This document shows, piece after piece, positions 50,082 to 59,366 of a stretch of 64,000 nucleotides of DNA. Location: the NCBI RefSeq assembly GCF_000935045.1, contig NZ_JYKS01000031.1:62001-126000 (forward strand). The letters run 5' to 3'. The position numbers were made by a program, and so were the translations under genes. The DNA comes from Pseudomonas sp. 10-1B. Its GTDB lineage: Bacteria > Pseudomonadota > Gammaproteobacteria > Pseudomonadales > Pseudomonadaceae. The notes below the pieces were generated by a model, which saw nothing but the letters and a program-made list of their open reading frames with translations, had not been told where the DNA came from and searched no databases. Position 1 is the first letter of the stretch, and every line of letters begins with the position of its first letter.

Positions 50082-51056
50082 TTACTGCTGGTTTTCCTGC
50101 TCGCTGAACATGTCGCTGAACAGCATGCTCGACAGGTAACGCTCACCCGAATCCGGCAGGATTACGACGATGGTCTTACCTTGCATTTCCGGTTTTTCTG
50201 CCAGGCGCACGGCCGCCGCCATCGCCGCGCCACAGGAAATACCGCAGAGAATGCCCTCTTCCCGCATCAGGCGGATGGCCATGGCCTTGGACTCTTCATC
50301 GGTCACCGTCTCTACCTGGTCGACGATCGACAGGTCGAGGTTCTTTGGCACGAAGCCGGCACCGATACCCTGGATCTTGTGCGGGCTGGGCTTGAGCTCT
50401 TCGCCGGCCAGGGTCTGGCTGATCAGCGGCGAAGCCACGGGTTCCACGGCCACCGACAGGATCGCCTTGCCTTGGGTATGCTTGATGTAGCGCGACACGC
50501 CGGTGATGGTGCCCCCGGTGCCCACGCCCGCCACCAGCACGTCGACCGCGCCGTCGGTGTCGTTCCAGATTTCCGGGCCGGTGGTCTTTTCATGGATCGC
50601 CGGGTTGGCCGGGTTTTCGAACTGGCCCGGCAGGAAGTACTGGGCCGGGTCGGAGGCGACGATTTCGTTGGCCTTCTCGATGGCGCCTTTCATGCCCTTG
50701 GCCGGGTCGGTCAGCACCAGTTCGGCGCCCAGCGCCTTCAAGACCTTGCGCCGTTCCAGGCTCATCGAGGCGGGCATGGTCAGCATCAGCTTGTAGCCAC
50801 GGGCGGCGGCGACGAAGGCCAGGCCGATGCCAGTGTTGCCCGAGGTGGGCTCGACAATGGTCATGCCCGGCTTGAGCTTGCCGCTGCTCTCGGCATCCCA
50901 GACCATGCTCGCGCCGATGCGGCACTTGACCGAATAGCCCGGGTTGCGCCCTTCGATCTTGGCCAGGATGGTCACGCCGCGCGGGGCGATGCGGTTGATC
51001 TGCACCAGCGGCGTGTTGCCGATGGAGTGGGCGTTGTCTGCAAAGATACGGCTCAT
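50082..51056 (-). CDS. cysK: Cysteine synthase A (O-acetylserine sulfhydrylase)
   Basis: 324 residues, fold type II PLP enzyme. PLP-binding Lys44 is in NPGYSVKCRIGAS, the substrate loop is TSGNTGIGLAF, the phosphate-binding loop GTGGTITGVSRYIK, and the C-terminal CGISCGAAMAA; all are standard for CysK. It makes cysteine from O-acetylserine and sulfide. ATG at 51056 has AAGGA about 9 bases upstream; the 6-codon upstream extension is unlikely. Divergent from the DUF748 gene. Confidence 0.96.
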   Translation of the reverse strand: MSRIFADNAHSIGNTPLVQINRIAPRGVTILAKIEGRNPGYSVKCRIGASMVWDAESSGKLKPGMTIVEPTSGNTGIGLAFVAAARGYKLMLTMPASMSLERRKVLKALGAELVLTDPAKGMKGAIEKANEIVASDPAQYFLPGQFENPANPAIHEKTTGPEIWNDTDGAVDVLVAGVGTGGTITGVSRYIKHTQGKAILSVAVEPVASPLISQTLAGEELKPSPHKIQGIGAGFVPKNLDLSIVDQVETVTDEESKAMAIRLMREEGILCGISCGAAMAAAVRLAEKPEMQGKTIVVILPDSGERYLSSMLFSDMFSEQENQQ

Positions 51057-51190
51057 GGCAGGGGTCCTTGGCATGAAAAAAAGCAGGGAAAGACCTCAAG
51101 GGTAAGCCTGGGCCGATGGCCCGTAAAGCCTGTTCGAACTCCCTGGCCAAGCCCGCGGTCAACCACACAAGCCGCTTTGGAGAACCTGCG

Positions 51191-52264
51191 ATGAAAGGTC
51201 GCTACCGCTGGCCGCTGGTCGGCCTGGCCAGCCTGGTCATGCTGCTGATAGCCCTGCACCTGGCCCTGCCCTACCTGGTGCGCGACTACCTGAACGACAA
51301 GCTGGCCGACATGGGCGACTACCGTGGCCAGGTGGCCGACGTGGACCTGGCCTGGTGGCGCGGTGCGTACCAGATCAACGGGCTGAAGATCGTCAAGACC
51401 ACTGGCAAGGTCCCGGTGCCGTTTCTCGACGCACCGCTGATCGACCTGTCGGTGAGCTGGCATTCGCTGATCTACGACAAGGCCGTGGTGGCCGAGGTGA
51501 CCTTCGAGCGCCCGGTGCTGAACTTCGTCGACGGGGGCAGCAAGCAGGCGTCGCAAACCGGCCAGGGTACCGACTGGCGCCAGCAACTGGACAAACTGCT
51601 GCCGATCACCCTCAACGAAGTGCACATCGAAAATGGCACCCTGACCTTTCGCAATTTCAACTCGAAACCGCCAGTCGACCTCAAGGCCACCCGGCTGGAC
51701 GCGCAGATCCGTAACCTGACCAATGTCCGTGACGAAAAAGGCCGCCGCGATGCGAGCTTCGAGGCCACTGCGCTCATAGCCGGCGATGCCAAGATGGAGA
51801 GCCGTGCCACCTTCGACCCGTTCAGTGATTTCGATGACTTCGAGTTTCGGCTTCGCGCCACCGGCATCGAACTGCGCAAGCTCAACGACTTCGCCAGCGC
51901 CTATGGAAAATTCGACTTCAATGCCGGGCATGGCGATGTGGTCATCGAGGCCCAGGCCGAGAACGGCCGGTTGAACGGCTATATAAAGCCACTGCTGCGC
52001 GATGTCGATGTGTTCGACTGGCAGCAGGACGTCGAGGAAAAGGACAAGGGCTTTTTCCGTTCGGTTTGGGAGGCGCTGGTAGGCGCGACCGAGACCGTGC
52101 TGAAGAACCAGCCGAAGAACCAGTTCGCCACCCGTGTAGAACTGAGCGGCAGCGTGCACAAGCAGGATATCAGCGCCTTCGAGGCATTCTTGCAGATACT
52201 GCGCAACGGCTTTATCCAGGCGTTCAATGCGCGCTATGAGCAGCCGGCACCGAAGTCCGGCTGA
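51191..52264 (+). CDS. DUF748 family envelope protein
   Basis: 357 residues. One N-terminal membrane helix (WPLVGLASLVMLLIALHLAL), then a periplasmic AsmA-like beta-rich domain: VRDYLNDKLADMGDYRGQV, DAPLIDLSVSWHSLIYDKAV, ENGTLTFRNFNSKPPVDLKA. DUF748/AsmA-like proteins are now linked to lipid transport or envelope assembly; this one is short for the group. The start ATG at 51191 has GGAGA 8 bases upstream. Confidence 0.85.
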   Translation: MKGRYRWPLVGLASLVMLLIALHLALPYLVRDYLNDKLADMGDYRGQVADVDLAWWRGAYQINGLKIVKTTGKVPVPFLDAPLIDLSVSWHSLIYDKAVVAEVTFERPVLNFVDGGSKQASQTGQGTDWRQQLDKLLPITLNEVHIENGTLTFRNFNSKPPVDLKATRLDAQIRNLTNVRDEKGRRDASFEATALIAGDAKMESRATFDPFSDFDDFEFRLRATGIELRKLNDFASAYGKFDFNAGHGDVVIEAQAENGRLNGYIKPLLRDVDVFDWQQDVEEKDKGFFRSVWEALVGATETVLKNQPKNQFATRVELSGSVHKQDISAFEAFLQILRNGFIQAFNARYEQPAPKSG

Positions 52265-52362
52265 GCGGACGTGACGGGGCATTCAGGGACTGAATACCCG
52301 GTCTGCGTTTGCAGCCGCCTAGCCCCGCGTTATAGTCGGTAACAAATCGAAAATAGGTGTTG

Positions 52363-52455
52363 GGCCTTTCGCGGGCACGCCCGCTCCCACAGGTACCCCA
52401 CAGTTCCAGATACTTGTGCAATACCTGTGGGAGCGGGCGTGCCCGCGAAGAGGCC
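52363..52455. repeat. Paired REP element 15
   Basis: Inverted copies of TTCGCGGGCACGCCCGCTCC, arms extended by CACAGGTAC/TACCTGTG. Between the DUF748 and moxR-like genes on the same strand. Confidence 0.92.
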
Positions 52456-52485
52456 AGTACAGGCTTACAACAGAGGACAGCCCCC

Positions 52486-53331
52486 ATGAAGTTCGAAGGC
52501 ACCCGCGACTACGTCGCCACAGACGACCTGAAACTGGCGGTAAACGCGGCCATCACCCTCGAACGCCCGCTGCTGGTCAAGGGCGAGCCCGGCACCGGCA
52601 AGACCATGCTCGCCGAACAGTTGGCGGCCTCGCTCGGTGCGCGCCTGATCACCTGGCACATCAAGTCCACCACCAAGGCCCACCAGGGCCTGTACGAGTA
52701 CGACGCAGTCAGCCGCCTGCGTGACTCGCAGCTGGGCGTGGACAAAGTCCACGATGTGCGCAACTACCTGAAAAAGGGCAAGCTCTGGGAGGCCTTCGAG
52801 GCCGAAGAGCGGGTCATCCTGCTGATCGACGAAATCGACAAGGCCGACATCGAGTTCCCCAACGACCTGCTGCAAGAGCTCGACAAGATGGAGTTCTACG
52901 TCTACGAAATCGACGAGACCATCAAGGCCAGGCAGCGCCCGATCATCATCATCACCTCCAACAACGAAAAGGAGCTGCCGGACGCCTTCCTGCGCCGCTG
53001 CTTCTTCCACTACATCGCCTTCCCCGACCGCGGGACCCTGCAGCGCATCGTCGATGTGCACTACCCCAACATCAGCCAGTCGCTGGTCAGCGAGGCGCTG
53101 GATGTGTTCTTCGACGTGCGCAAGGTACCGGGCCTGAAGAAAAAGCCGTCCACCTCCGAGCTGGTCGACTGGCTCAAGTTGCTGATGGCCGACAACATCG
53201 GCGAAGCCGTGCTGCGTGAACGCGACCCGACCAAGGCCATTCCGCCGCTGGCCGGTGCGCTGGTGAAGAACGAGCAGGACGTACAGTTGCTCGAGCGCCT
53301 GGCCTTCATGAGCCGGCGCGGCAACCGCTGA
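52486..53331 (+). CDS. MoxR family AAA+ ATPase
   Basis: 281 residues. Walker A GEPGTGKT (33-40), Walker B LLIDEIDKAD, sensor 1 IITSNNEKELPDAFLRRC. MoxR proteins work as chaperones with a VWA-domain partner, and one is encoded 13 bases downstream. This subgroup is the stand-alone CoxD-like type; the client is unknown. GAGGA lies about 8 bases before the ATG. Confidence 0.92.
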   Translation: MKFEGTRDYVATDDLKLAVNAAITLERPLLVKGEPGTGKTMLAEQLAASLGARLITWHIKSTTKAHQGLYEYDAVSRLRDSQLGVDKVHDVRNYLKKGKLWEAFEAEERVILLIDEIDKADIEFPNDLLQELDKMEFYVYEIDETIKARQRPIIIITSNNEKELPDAFLRRCFFHYIAFPDRGTLQRIVDVHYPNISQSLVSEALDVFFDVRKVPGLKKKPSTSELVDWLKLLMADNIGEAVLRERDPTKAIPPLAGALVKNEQDVQLLERLAFMSRRGNR

Positions 53332-53344
53332 CAGGAGCCGGGCC

Positions 53345-54523
53345 ATGCTGCTCAACCTGTTCAATGAAATGCGCGCGGCCAAGGTGCCGGTGTCGGTACG
53401 CGAACTGCTCGACCTGCACCAGGCCCTGCAAAAGCACGTGGTGTTCGCCGACATGGACGAGTTCTACTACCTCGCCCGCGCCATCCTGGTGAAGGACGAA
53501 CGCCACTTCGACAAGTTCGACCGGGCCTTCGCCGCCTACTTCAAGGGCCTGGAAAACCTCGACCGGCACATCGAGGCGCTGATCCCCGAAGACTGGCTGC
53601 GCAAGGAGTTCGAGCGTTCGCTGAGCGATGAAGAACGTGCGCAGATCCAGTCCCTGGGTGGCCTGGACAAGCTGATCGAGGAATTCAAGAAACGCCTCGA
53701 AGAACAGAAGGAACGCCACGCCGGCGGCAACAAGTGGATCGGCACCGGCGGTACCAGCCCGTTCGGCTCGGGCGGTTTCAACCCCGAAGGCATCCGCGTG
53801 GGCGAGGCCGGCAAGCGCCAGGGCAAGGCGGTGAAGGTGTGGGACCAGCGCGAGTACAAGAACCTCGACGACCAGGTGGAGCTGGGCACGCGCAACATCA
53901 AGCTGGCCCTGCGCCGGCTGCGCAAGTTCGCCCGCGAAGGCGCCGCCGAAGAGCTGGACATCGACGGCACCATCGACCATACGGCGCGTGACGCCGGGCT
54001 GTTGAACATCCAGATGCGCCCCGAGCGGCGCAACACGGTGAAACTGCTGTTGCTGTTCGACATCGGCGGCTCGATGGATGCCCACGTCAAGGTCTGCGAA
54101 GAGCTGTTCTCGGCGTGCAAGACCGAGTTCAAGCACCTGGAGTACTACTACTTCCACAACTTCGTGTACGAGTCGGTGTGGAAGAACAACCTGCGCCGTA
54201 CCTCGGAGCGGTATTCCACCTTCGACCTGCTGCACAAGTACGGCGATGACTACAAGGTGGTGTTCGTCGGCGACGCGGCCATGGCGCCCTACGAGATCAC
54301 CCAGCCGGGTGGCAGTGTGGAGCACTGGAACGAAGAAGCCGGGTACGTGTGGATGCAGCGCTTCATGGAGAAGTTCAGGAAGATCATCTGGATCAACCCG
54401 TATCCGAAGCAGGCCTGGGACTACACCGCCTCGACCCATCTGGTGCGGGATTTGATCGAAGACAAGATGTACCCGCTGACCTTGCAGGGGTTGGAGGAAG
54501 GCATGCGCTACCTGTCCAAGTGA
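53345..54523 (+). CDS. VWA-domain protein, CoxE-like partner of MoxR
   Basis: 392 residues. A helical N-terminal part (VPVSVRELLDLHQALQKHVV, FEKSL-type FERSLSDEERAQIQ), a Gly-rich linker (GGTSPFGSGGFNPEGIRVGE) and a VWA domain with an intact MIDAS start DIGGSMD. The KRQGKAVKVWDQREYKNLDD stretch is typical of this group. MoxR and VWA proteins together remodel or insert metals into client enzymes. Same operon as the ATPase; no client gene is next to it. Confidence 0.9.
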   Translation: MLLNLFNEMRAAKVPVSVRELLDLHQALQKHVVFADMDEFYYLARAILVKDERHFDKFDRAFAAYFKGLENLDRHIEALIPEDWLRKEFERSLSDEERAQIQSLGGLDKLIEEFKKRLEEQKERHAGGNKWIGTGGTSPFGSGGFNPEGIRVGEAGKRQGKAVKVWDQREYKNLDDQVELGTRNIKLALRRLRKFAREGAAEELDIDGTIDHTARDAGLLNIQMRPERRNTVKLLLLFDIGGSMDAHVKVCEELFSACKTEFKHLEYYYFHNFVYESVWKNNLRRTSERYSTFDLLHKYGDDYKVVFVGDAAMAPYEITQPGGSVEHWNEEAGYVWMQRFMEKFRKIIWINPYPKQAWDYTASTHLVRDLIEDKMYPLTLQGLEEGMRYLSK

Positions 54524-54536
54524 GGTTGCCTGTACC

Positions 54537-54631
54537 GGCCCATTCGCGGGTAAACCCGCTCCTACAAGGGATTGCACAGGCCAGAGACCAGCATCGTCCT
54601 GTGTAGGAGCGGGTTCACCCGCGAAGAGGCC
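54537..54631. repeat. Paired REP element 16
   Basis: Inverted copies of TTCGCGGGTAAACCCGCTCC TACA / TGTAGGAGCGGGTTCACCC. Convergent gap between the VWA gene and pxpC. Confidence 0.9.
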
Positions 54632-54638
54632 AGAGGCC

Positions 54639-55556
54639 TTACAACCAACGGTCCAGGTAAAGCTTATGGTGCCGCCAGGCCTCGTCCTGCACCACCGCCC
54701 GGAACCGCACCACCGCCCCCGGCATGCACTGCGCCAGTTGCGCCAGCGCCAGCGGCGTCAATGCCCCCAGCCGCGGGTACCCACCAATGGTCTGGCGGTC
54801 ATTGAGCAGCACAATCGGCTGCCCATCCGGCGGCACCTGCACCGCCCCCAGCGGAATCCCTTCGGAAATCATCGGTGCGCCCTGGTAGACCAGCTGCGGC
54901 CCCAGCAAACGGATGCCCATGCGGTCGGCCCGGCTGTCCAGGGTCCACTCGCGGTTGAACGCTTCGAACAGGCTGGTACCGCTGAAATCGCCGATCTGCG
55001 CGCCCATCACCAAGTCCAGCACAGGCTTTGGTTCATAGCGCGGGCGTAGCGCTTCTGGCACCTCGCGCAGGGTCGCTGTAGTGCCAAAAAATGCCAGCGC
55101 CTGGCCTTTGCCAAGCGCACGACCCTGGCCATCGATACCGCCCAGCTCCTCCCGCACGACGGTGGCACAACTGCCCAGCACATTCTCGCCGTGAAAGCCG
55201 CCAGGTGACGCCAGGTAAGCCCGCACGCCCTGCTTCGGCTGCTTCAAGGTCAAGCGCTGCCCCTTGGCCAAGGCAAAGCTGCGCCAGGGCGCCAATGGCT
55301 GATCATCGACCCGCGCATCCAGGTCGGCACCGGCAAGGGCCAACACACAATCCTGTTCGGCCACCACACAGAAACCACCCAGCGCCACCTCGACCACCGG
55401 CGCACCCAGCGGGTTGCCCAGCAGCCAGTTGGCCCAGTGCATCGCCACCCAATCCAGCGCCCCGCCCTGGGTCACGCCCAGGTGGCGCACGCCGAAGCGC
55501 CCGGCGTCCTGCAACTGGCACAGCGGCGTACTGGCCTCGATTTTCAGCTGTTTCAT
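54639..55556 (-). CDS. pxpC: 5-oxoprolinase subunit PxpC (KipA-like)
   Basis: 305 residues of the biotin-dependent carboxyltransferase-like/AHS2 family: IEASTPLCQLQDAGRFGVRH, TQGGALDWVAMHWANWLLGN, and SRADRMGIRLLGP, SEGIPLGAVQVPPDGQPIVL. With PxpA and PxpB it forms the ATP-dependent bacterial 5-oxoprolinase that opens pyroglutamate to glutamate. Overlaps pxpB by 4 bases (ATGA). Last gene of the MFS-pxpA-pxpB-pxpC operon. Confidence 0.92.
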   Translation of the reverse strand: MKQLKIEASTPLCQLQDAGRFGVRHLGVTQGGALDWVAMHWANWLLGNPLGAPVVEVALGGFCVVAEQDCVLALAGADLDARVDDQPLAPWRSFALAKGQRLTLKQPKQGVRAYLASPGGFHGENVLGSCATVVREELGGIDGQGRALGKGQALAFFGTTATLREVPEALRPRYEPKPVLDLVMGAQIGDFSGTSLFEAFNREWTLDSRADRMGIRLLGPQLVYQGAPMISEGIPLGAVQVPPDGQPIVLLNDRQTIGGYPRLGALTPLALAQLAQCMPGAVVRFRAVVQDEAWRHHKLYLDRWL

Positions 55557-56239
55557 CCTTGCGCCTCCACATCACCGCCCAAGGCCAGGAATTCGCTGCG
55601 CGAAACCGCCACGAAGCGCACCCGGTCGCCGGGTTGCAACAGGCTGTAGCCTTCACGCGCCCGATCGAACAACCGCACCGGGGTACGGCCGATCAGGTTC
55701 CAGCCGCCCGGCGATACCGCCGGATACGCCGCCGTCTGGCGCTCGGCAATGCCGACACTGCCAGCCGCCACACGCTTGCGCGGCGTGCTCAGGCGCGGGC
55801 TGGCCAGGCGCTCATCCACGAGGCCCATGAAGCCGAAACCGGGGGCAAAGCCCAGGGCAAACACCGGGTATTCGCGTTCACTGTGCAAGCGAATCACCTC
55901 GGCTTCGCTCAATCCGCTGCGGGCAGCCAGCAAAGGCAGCTCAGGGCCGACGCTGGCGTCGTACCACACCGGGATCTCATGGCGACGGCCGCCGCTGCCG
56001 GTATCCGGCCGTAGCCCTTCCAGCGCCTGGGTGATCAGCGCCCTCGCCTCGCCCGGCGGCAGGTCGAACTGCAGCATCAGCGTGGTATAGGACGGCACCA
56101 GGTCCAGCAGGTGCTCGCCGAACGCCGTGCTCAAGCGCTGGCTGGCGGCGAGCATCCACGGCATGTTGGCCTCGTCGATACGGTCGAACAGGCGCACCAT
56201 CAGGCTGTCGATGGCCACGACTTCGATGCGCGGTTTCAT
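55553..56239 (-). CDS. pxpB: 5-oxoprolinase subunit PxpB (KipI-like)
   Basis: 228 residues of the AHS1/KipI family: LVPSYTTLMLQFDL, IPVWYDASVGPELPLLAARS, VFALGFAPGFGFMGLVDERL, and SPGGWNLIGRTPVRLFD, all typical. Partner of PxpA and PxpC; the related B. subtilis KipI also inhibits a sensor kinase. Overlaps the end of pxpA by 4 bases, so it is translationally coupled. Confidence 0.92.
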   Translation of the reverse strand: MKPRIEVVAIDSLMVRLFDRIDEANMPWMLAASQRLSTAFGEHLLDLVPSYTTLMLQFDLPPGEARALITQALEGLRPDTGSGGRRHEIPVWYDASVGPELPLLAARSGLSEAEVIRLHSEREYPVFALGFAPGFGFMGLVDERLASPRLSTPRKRVAAGSVGIAERQTAAYPAVSPGGWNLIGRTPVRLFDRAREGYSLLQPGDRVRFVAVSRSEFLALGGDVEAQG

Positions 56240-57015
56240 CGCGACTCCAGGGCATCGAGGGCCTGGCGAATCTGCCGCACCGCTGCCACCGAACTGTCGT
56301 TGTCGCCGTGCACGCAGAGGGTGCTGGCCTCGAGCTTCAACGCACTGCCATCGTCAGCCACCAAGTTGTCGCCACGGGCCAGGCGCACCGCCTGCTCCAC
56401 CACCAGCACCGGGTCGTGGTGCACCGCACCCGGCAGGCGCCGCGATACCAAGTGGCCACTGGCGGTGTAGGCGCGGTCAGCGAACGCCTCGAACCACAGC
56501 GGCACGCCGACTTCATCGCCCAAGGCCTGGGCGGCGCGGTTGTCGGCAGTGGCCATGAGCATCAGTGGCAGGTTGCTGTCGTAAGCTGCGACGGCTTCCA
56601 GCACGGTACGCAGCTTGAGCGGGTCGGCCATCATGTCGTTGTACAGCGCACCATGGGGCTTCACGTAGGCCACGCGGCCACCCAGCACCTTGCAGATGCC
56701 ATCCAGCGCACCGATCTGGTAGTGCAGCAGGTCGCGGATTTCCTCCGGGCTGCAGGCCATGGAGCGGCGGCCGAAGCCGACCAGGTCCGGGTAGGCCGGA
56801 TGCGCGCCGATGTTCACCCCATGCTCCAATGCCAGGGCCACTGTACGGCGCATGATGCCAGGGTCGCCGGCGTGATAGCCGCAGGCGATGTTGGCGCAAT
56901 CGATATAGGGCATGACCTCGGCATCCAGGCCCATGCGCCAGCTGCCGAAACTCTCGCCCATGTCGCAATTGAGTAGCAGGCGCTCCACCACTCGGCCTCC
57001 CTTATCGTTGTTCAT
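56236..57015 (-). CDS. pxpA: 5-oxoprolinase subunit PxpA (LamB/YcsF family)
   Basis: 259 residues. LLNCDMGESFGSWRMGLD, CGYHAGDPGIMRRTVALALE, NIGAHPAYPDLVGFGRR and YVKPHGALYNDM are diagnostic for YcsF/PxpA and hold the presumed metal and catalytic residues. The first eight residues before VERLLLN may not be translated, because GTG codons at that point could also serve as start; ATG 57015 has AAGGTAGG at 4-bp spacing and is preferred. It follows the MFS gene by 9 bases. Confidence 0.92.
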   Translation of the reverse strand: MNNDKGGRVVERLLLNCDMGESFGSWRMGLDAEVMPYIDCANIACGYHAGDPGIMRRTVALALEHGVNIGAHPAYPDLVGFGRRSMACSPEEIRDLLHYQIGALDGICKVLGGRVAYVKPHGALYNDMMADPLKLRTVLEAVAAYDSNLPLMLMATADNRAAQALGDEVGVPLWFEAFADRAYTASGHLVSRRLPGAVHHDPVLVVEQAVRLARGDNLVADDGSALKLEASTLCVHGDNDSSVAAVRQIRQALDALESR

Positions 57016-57024
57016 ATGCCTACC

Positions 57025-58308
57025 TTACCGCGCCTGCAGCTGTTTGCCGCGAGTTTCCGGCAGGCTCAGGGCCGCCAGGATCACCACGCCATAGGAGACT
57101 GCGGAGAACACACCGATACCCAGGCCCAGCGGCACGCTCTGGCCAAGCATGCCGATCAGCAACGGGAACAATGCCGCGATGACCTTGCCGATGTTGTAGC
57201 AGAAGCCCTGCCCCGAACCACGAATGCGCGTAGGGAACAGTTCGGTCAGGAATGCGCCCATGCCACTGAAGATGCCCGAAGCGAAGAAGCCCAGCGGGAA
57301 GCCCAGCCATAGCATCACACCGTCGCTGACCGGCATCTGCGTGTACAGCAGCACGATGACGAACGAGCCCACGGCGAACAGGATGAAGTTCTTCTTGCGC
57401 CCCAGCAGGTCGGACAGGTACGCACTGATCACATAGCCGACATAGGAGCCGACGATCACCATGGCCAGGTAGCCGCCAGTGCCCAGCACGCTCAGCCCGC
57501 GCTCGTTCTTGAGGAAGGTCGGCAACCAAGAAGTGATGGCGTAGTAGCCGCCCAGCGCGCCGGTGGTCAACAAGGACGCACGTACGGTGGTCCAGAGCAT
57601 GCCCGGGGCGAAAATTTCGTAGAATTGCGACGGTGCCTCGGCGTTTTCCACCGCCTTGGCTTGGCGATACACCTCGGGGTCCTTGACCAGACGGCGCACG
57701 AAAATCACGAACACCGCCGGCACCAGCCCCAGCAGGAACAGCGCACGCCAGGCCTGCTCTGCCGGCAGCCAGGAGAACAGCAGCGCGTAGAGGATCGCCG
57801 TGAGGCCCCAACCGATGGCCCAGCCGGATTGCACCATGCCCACCGCCTTGCCACGGTCCTGGGCGCGGATCACTTCGCCGATCAGTACTGCCCCGGCAGT
57901 CCACTCACCGCCGAAGCCAAAGCCCATCAGGGTGCGGGCGATCAGCAACTGCTCGTAGTTCTGGGCGAAGCCGCAGAGGAAGGTGAAGAAGGCGAACCAC
58001 AGCACCGTCAGTTGCAGGGTACGCACCCGGCCGATACGGTCGGAGAGGATACCGGCCACCCAGCCACCCACGGCCGAGGCGATCAGCGTGCTGGTGTGGA
58101 TCAATCCGGCTTCGGTGGTGGTGATGCCCCACAGCATGATCAGCGTAGGGATGACGAAGCTGAGCATCTGCGTGTCCATGCCGTCCAGGCCATAGCCGAT
58201 CTTGCAGCTCCAGAAGGTGCGCCGTTGCTGTGAGTCGATGTCGCGGTACCAGGCGAAGGGCCCGGACGAAGAGGGGGAACTGACCTGCTGCACGCCGGTG
58301 GGGTTCAT
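57025..58308 (-). CDS. MFS transporter, probable 5-oxoproline or related acid importer
   Basis: 427 residues, twelve predicted membrane helices. The loop 2-3 motif GWVAGILSDRIGRVRTL and the FGFGGEWTAGAVLIGEV signature place it in the MHS/aromatic acid:H+ symporter-like group. It is the first gene of an operon with pxpABC, so pyroglutamate uptake is the simplest inference. ATG at 58308 has GAGG 6 bases upstream; earlier in-frame ATGs (58347, 58371) lack Shine-Dalgarno sequences. Confidence 0.88.
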   Translation of the reverse strand: MNPTGVQQVSSPSSSGPFAWYRDIDSQQRRTFWSCKIGYGLDGMDTQMLSFVIPTLIMLWGITTTEAGLIHTSTLIASAVGGWVAGILSDRIGRVRTLQLTVLWFAFFTFLCGFAQNYEQLLIARTLMGFGFGGEWTAGAVLIGEVIRAQDRGKAVGMVQSGWAIGWGLTAILYALLFSWLPAEQAWRALFLLGLVPAVFVIFVRRLVKDPEVYRQAKAVENAEAPSQFYEIFAPGMLWTTVRASLLTTGALGGYYAITSWLPTFLKNERGLSVLGTGGYLAMVIVGSYVGYVISAYLSDLLGRKKNFILFAVGSFVIVLLYTQMPVSDGVMLWLGFPLGFFASGIFSGMGAFLTELFPTRIRGSGQGFCYNIGKVIAALFPLLIGMLGQSVPLGLGIGVFSAVSYGVVILAALSLPETRGKQLQAR

Positions 58309-58354
58309 GCTTGCCTCGGCTTGTTGGTATTGTTTTATGGGCGACATAAAGGGT

Positions 58355-58386
58355 CGCGGCCTGGGCGCCATTGTTCAGAGGCCGCG
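58355..58386. promoter_or_regulatory. Inverted repeat in the MFS-pxp / LysR divergent region
   Basis: CGCGGCCT (58355-58362) and AGGCCGCG (58379-58386) are perfect inverse complements with a 16-base spacer. It lies midway between the two divergent genes, the usual place for a LysR-type binding site. Confidence 0.5.
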
Positions 58387-58438
58387 CCACCTGCGTCCAA
58401 CGAGAAAAACCGCCGGTCTGGAACAAGAAAAACTGATC

Positions 58439-59350
58439 ATGAACCTTCGCTTCCTCGAAACCTTCGTCTGGGTCGCCCGGCTCAAGAGCTTCCGCCTGAC
58501 CGCGGAAAAGCTGTTCACCACCCAGGCCTCGGTATCCAGCCGCATCGCCGCGCTGGAGGCAGACCTGGGCGTGAAGCTGCTGCTGCGCGATTCACGCGGC
58601 GTCAGCCTGACCCCTGAGGGCGGCAAGGTGCTGGAATATGCCGAGCGCATGCTGGAAACCGCCAAGGCCATGAAACAGTCGCTGGACAGCGACCGGGCCA
58701 AGGTCGGGCGCATTCGCATCGGGGTGATGGATACGGTGATCCATACCTGGATGAGCGCACTGGTGGCGGAGCTGACCGAACGCTACCCGCAGGTGGAAAT
58801 CGAGCTGGTGGCCGACACCGCGCTGAACCTGCGCGAGCAGCTGCAGAAGGGCTTTCTGGACGTGATCCTGCAGACCGACCTGCTGCGCGAGCAATCGATC
58901 CGCAGCCTGGACCTGGCGCGCTACCCGATGGGCTGGGTGGTGGCCGCTGGCTCCCACCTGCAGCGTGGCTACGCTTCGCTCGCCGAGCTGGGGCGTGAGC
59001 GCATCATCACCTTCTCCAAGAACTCGCGGCCGCACCAGGAGGTACTGAGCCTGCTGCAGGGCGCGGGGGCCGAGACGCCACGGTTGAACTGCGTGAACTC
59101 GGTGGCAGCGATCACCCGCTTGTTGCGCGACGGGTTCGGCATTGGTGCGCTGCCACCAGCGCTGGTGGACGCGGAGTTGAGCCGGGGCGAGCTGGTGTTG
59201 CTGCAAGGGTTGCAACCGCCGCCGAGCCTGGAGCTGGTGGTGGCCTGGCAGACCGGGGTGGCGCTGGTGGATGAAGTGGTCGGGGTTTGCCGGCAGGTGC
59301 TGGAAAGGTATGCGCGGGATGTGGGGGGGCAGCGGATTGTGCTGGTCTGA
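58439..59350 (+). CDS. LysR family transcriptional regulator
   Basis: 303 residues. An N-terminal winged HTH (FLETFVWVARLKSFRLTAEK, TTQASVSSRIAALEADLGVK) and a substrate-binding C-terminal domain starting near RIRIGVMDTVIHTWMSALVA. It is divergent from the MFS-pxpABC operon with a 130-bp gap, so it is the likely regulator of that operon, with 5-oxoproline or a relative as inducer (inference). The Shine-Dalgarno sequence before ATG 58439 is weak (AAGAAAAA). Open frame upstream to 58202 overlaps the MFS gene and is not used. Confidence 0.9.
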   Translation: MNLRFLETFVWVARLKSFRLTAEKLFTTQASVSSRIAALEADLGVKLLLRDSRGVSLTPEGGKVLEYAERMLETAKAMKQSLDSDRAKVGRIRIGVMDTVIHTWMSALVAELTERYPQVEIELVADTALNLREQLQKGFLDVILQTDLLREQSIRSLDLARYPMGWVVAAGSHLQRGYASLAELGRERIITFSKNSRPHQEVLSLLQGAGAETPRLNCVNSVAAITRLLRDGFGIGALPPALVDAELSRGELVLLQGLQPPPSLELVVAWQTGVALVDEVVGVCRQVLERYARDVGGQRIVLV

Positions 59351-59366
59351 CCGATTTGGGGTGCTT

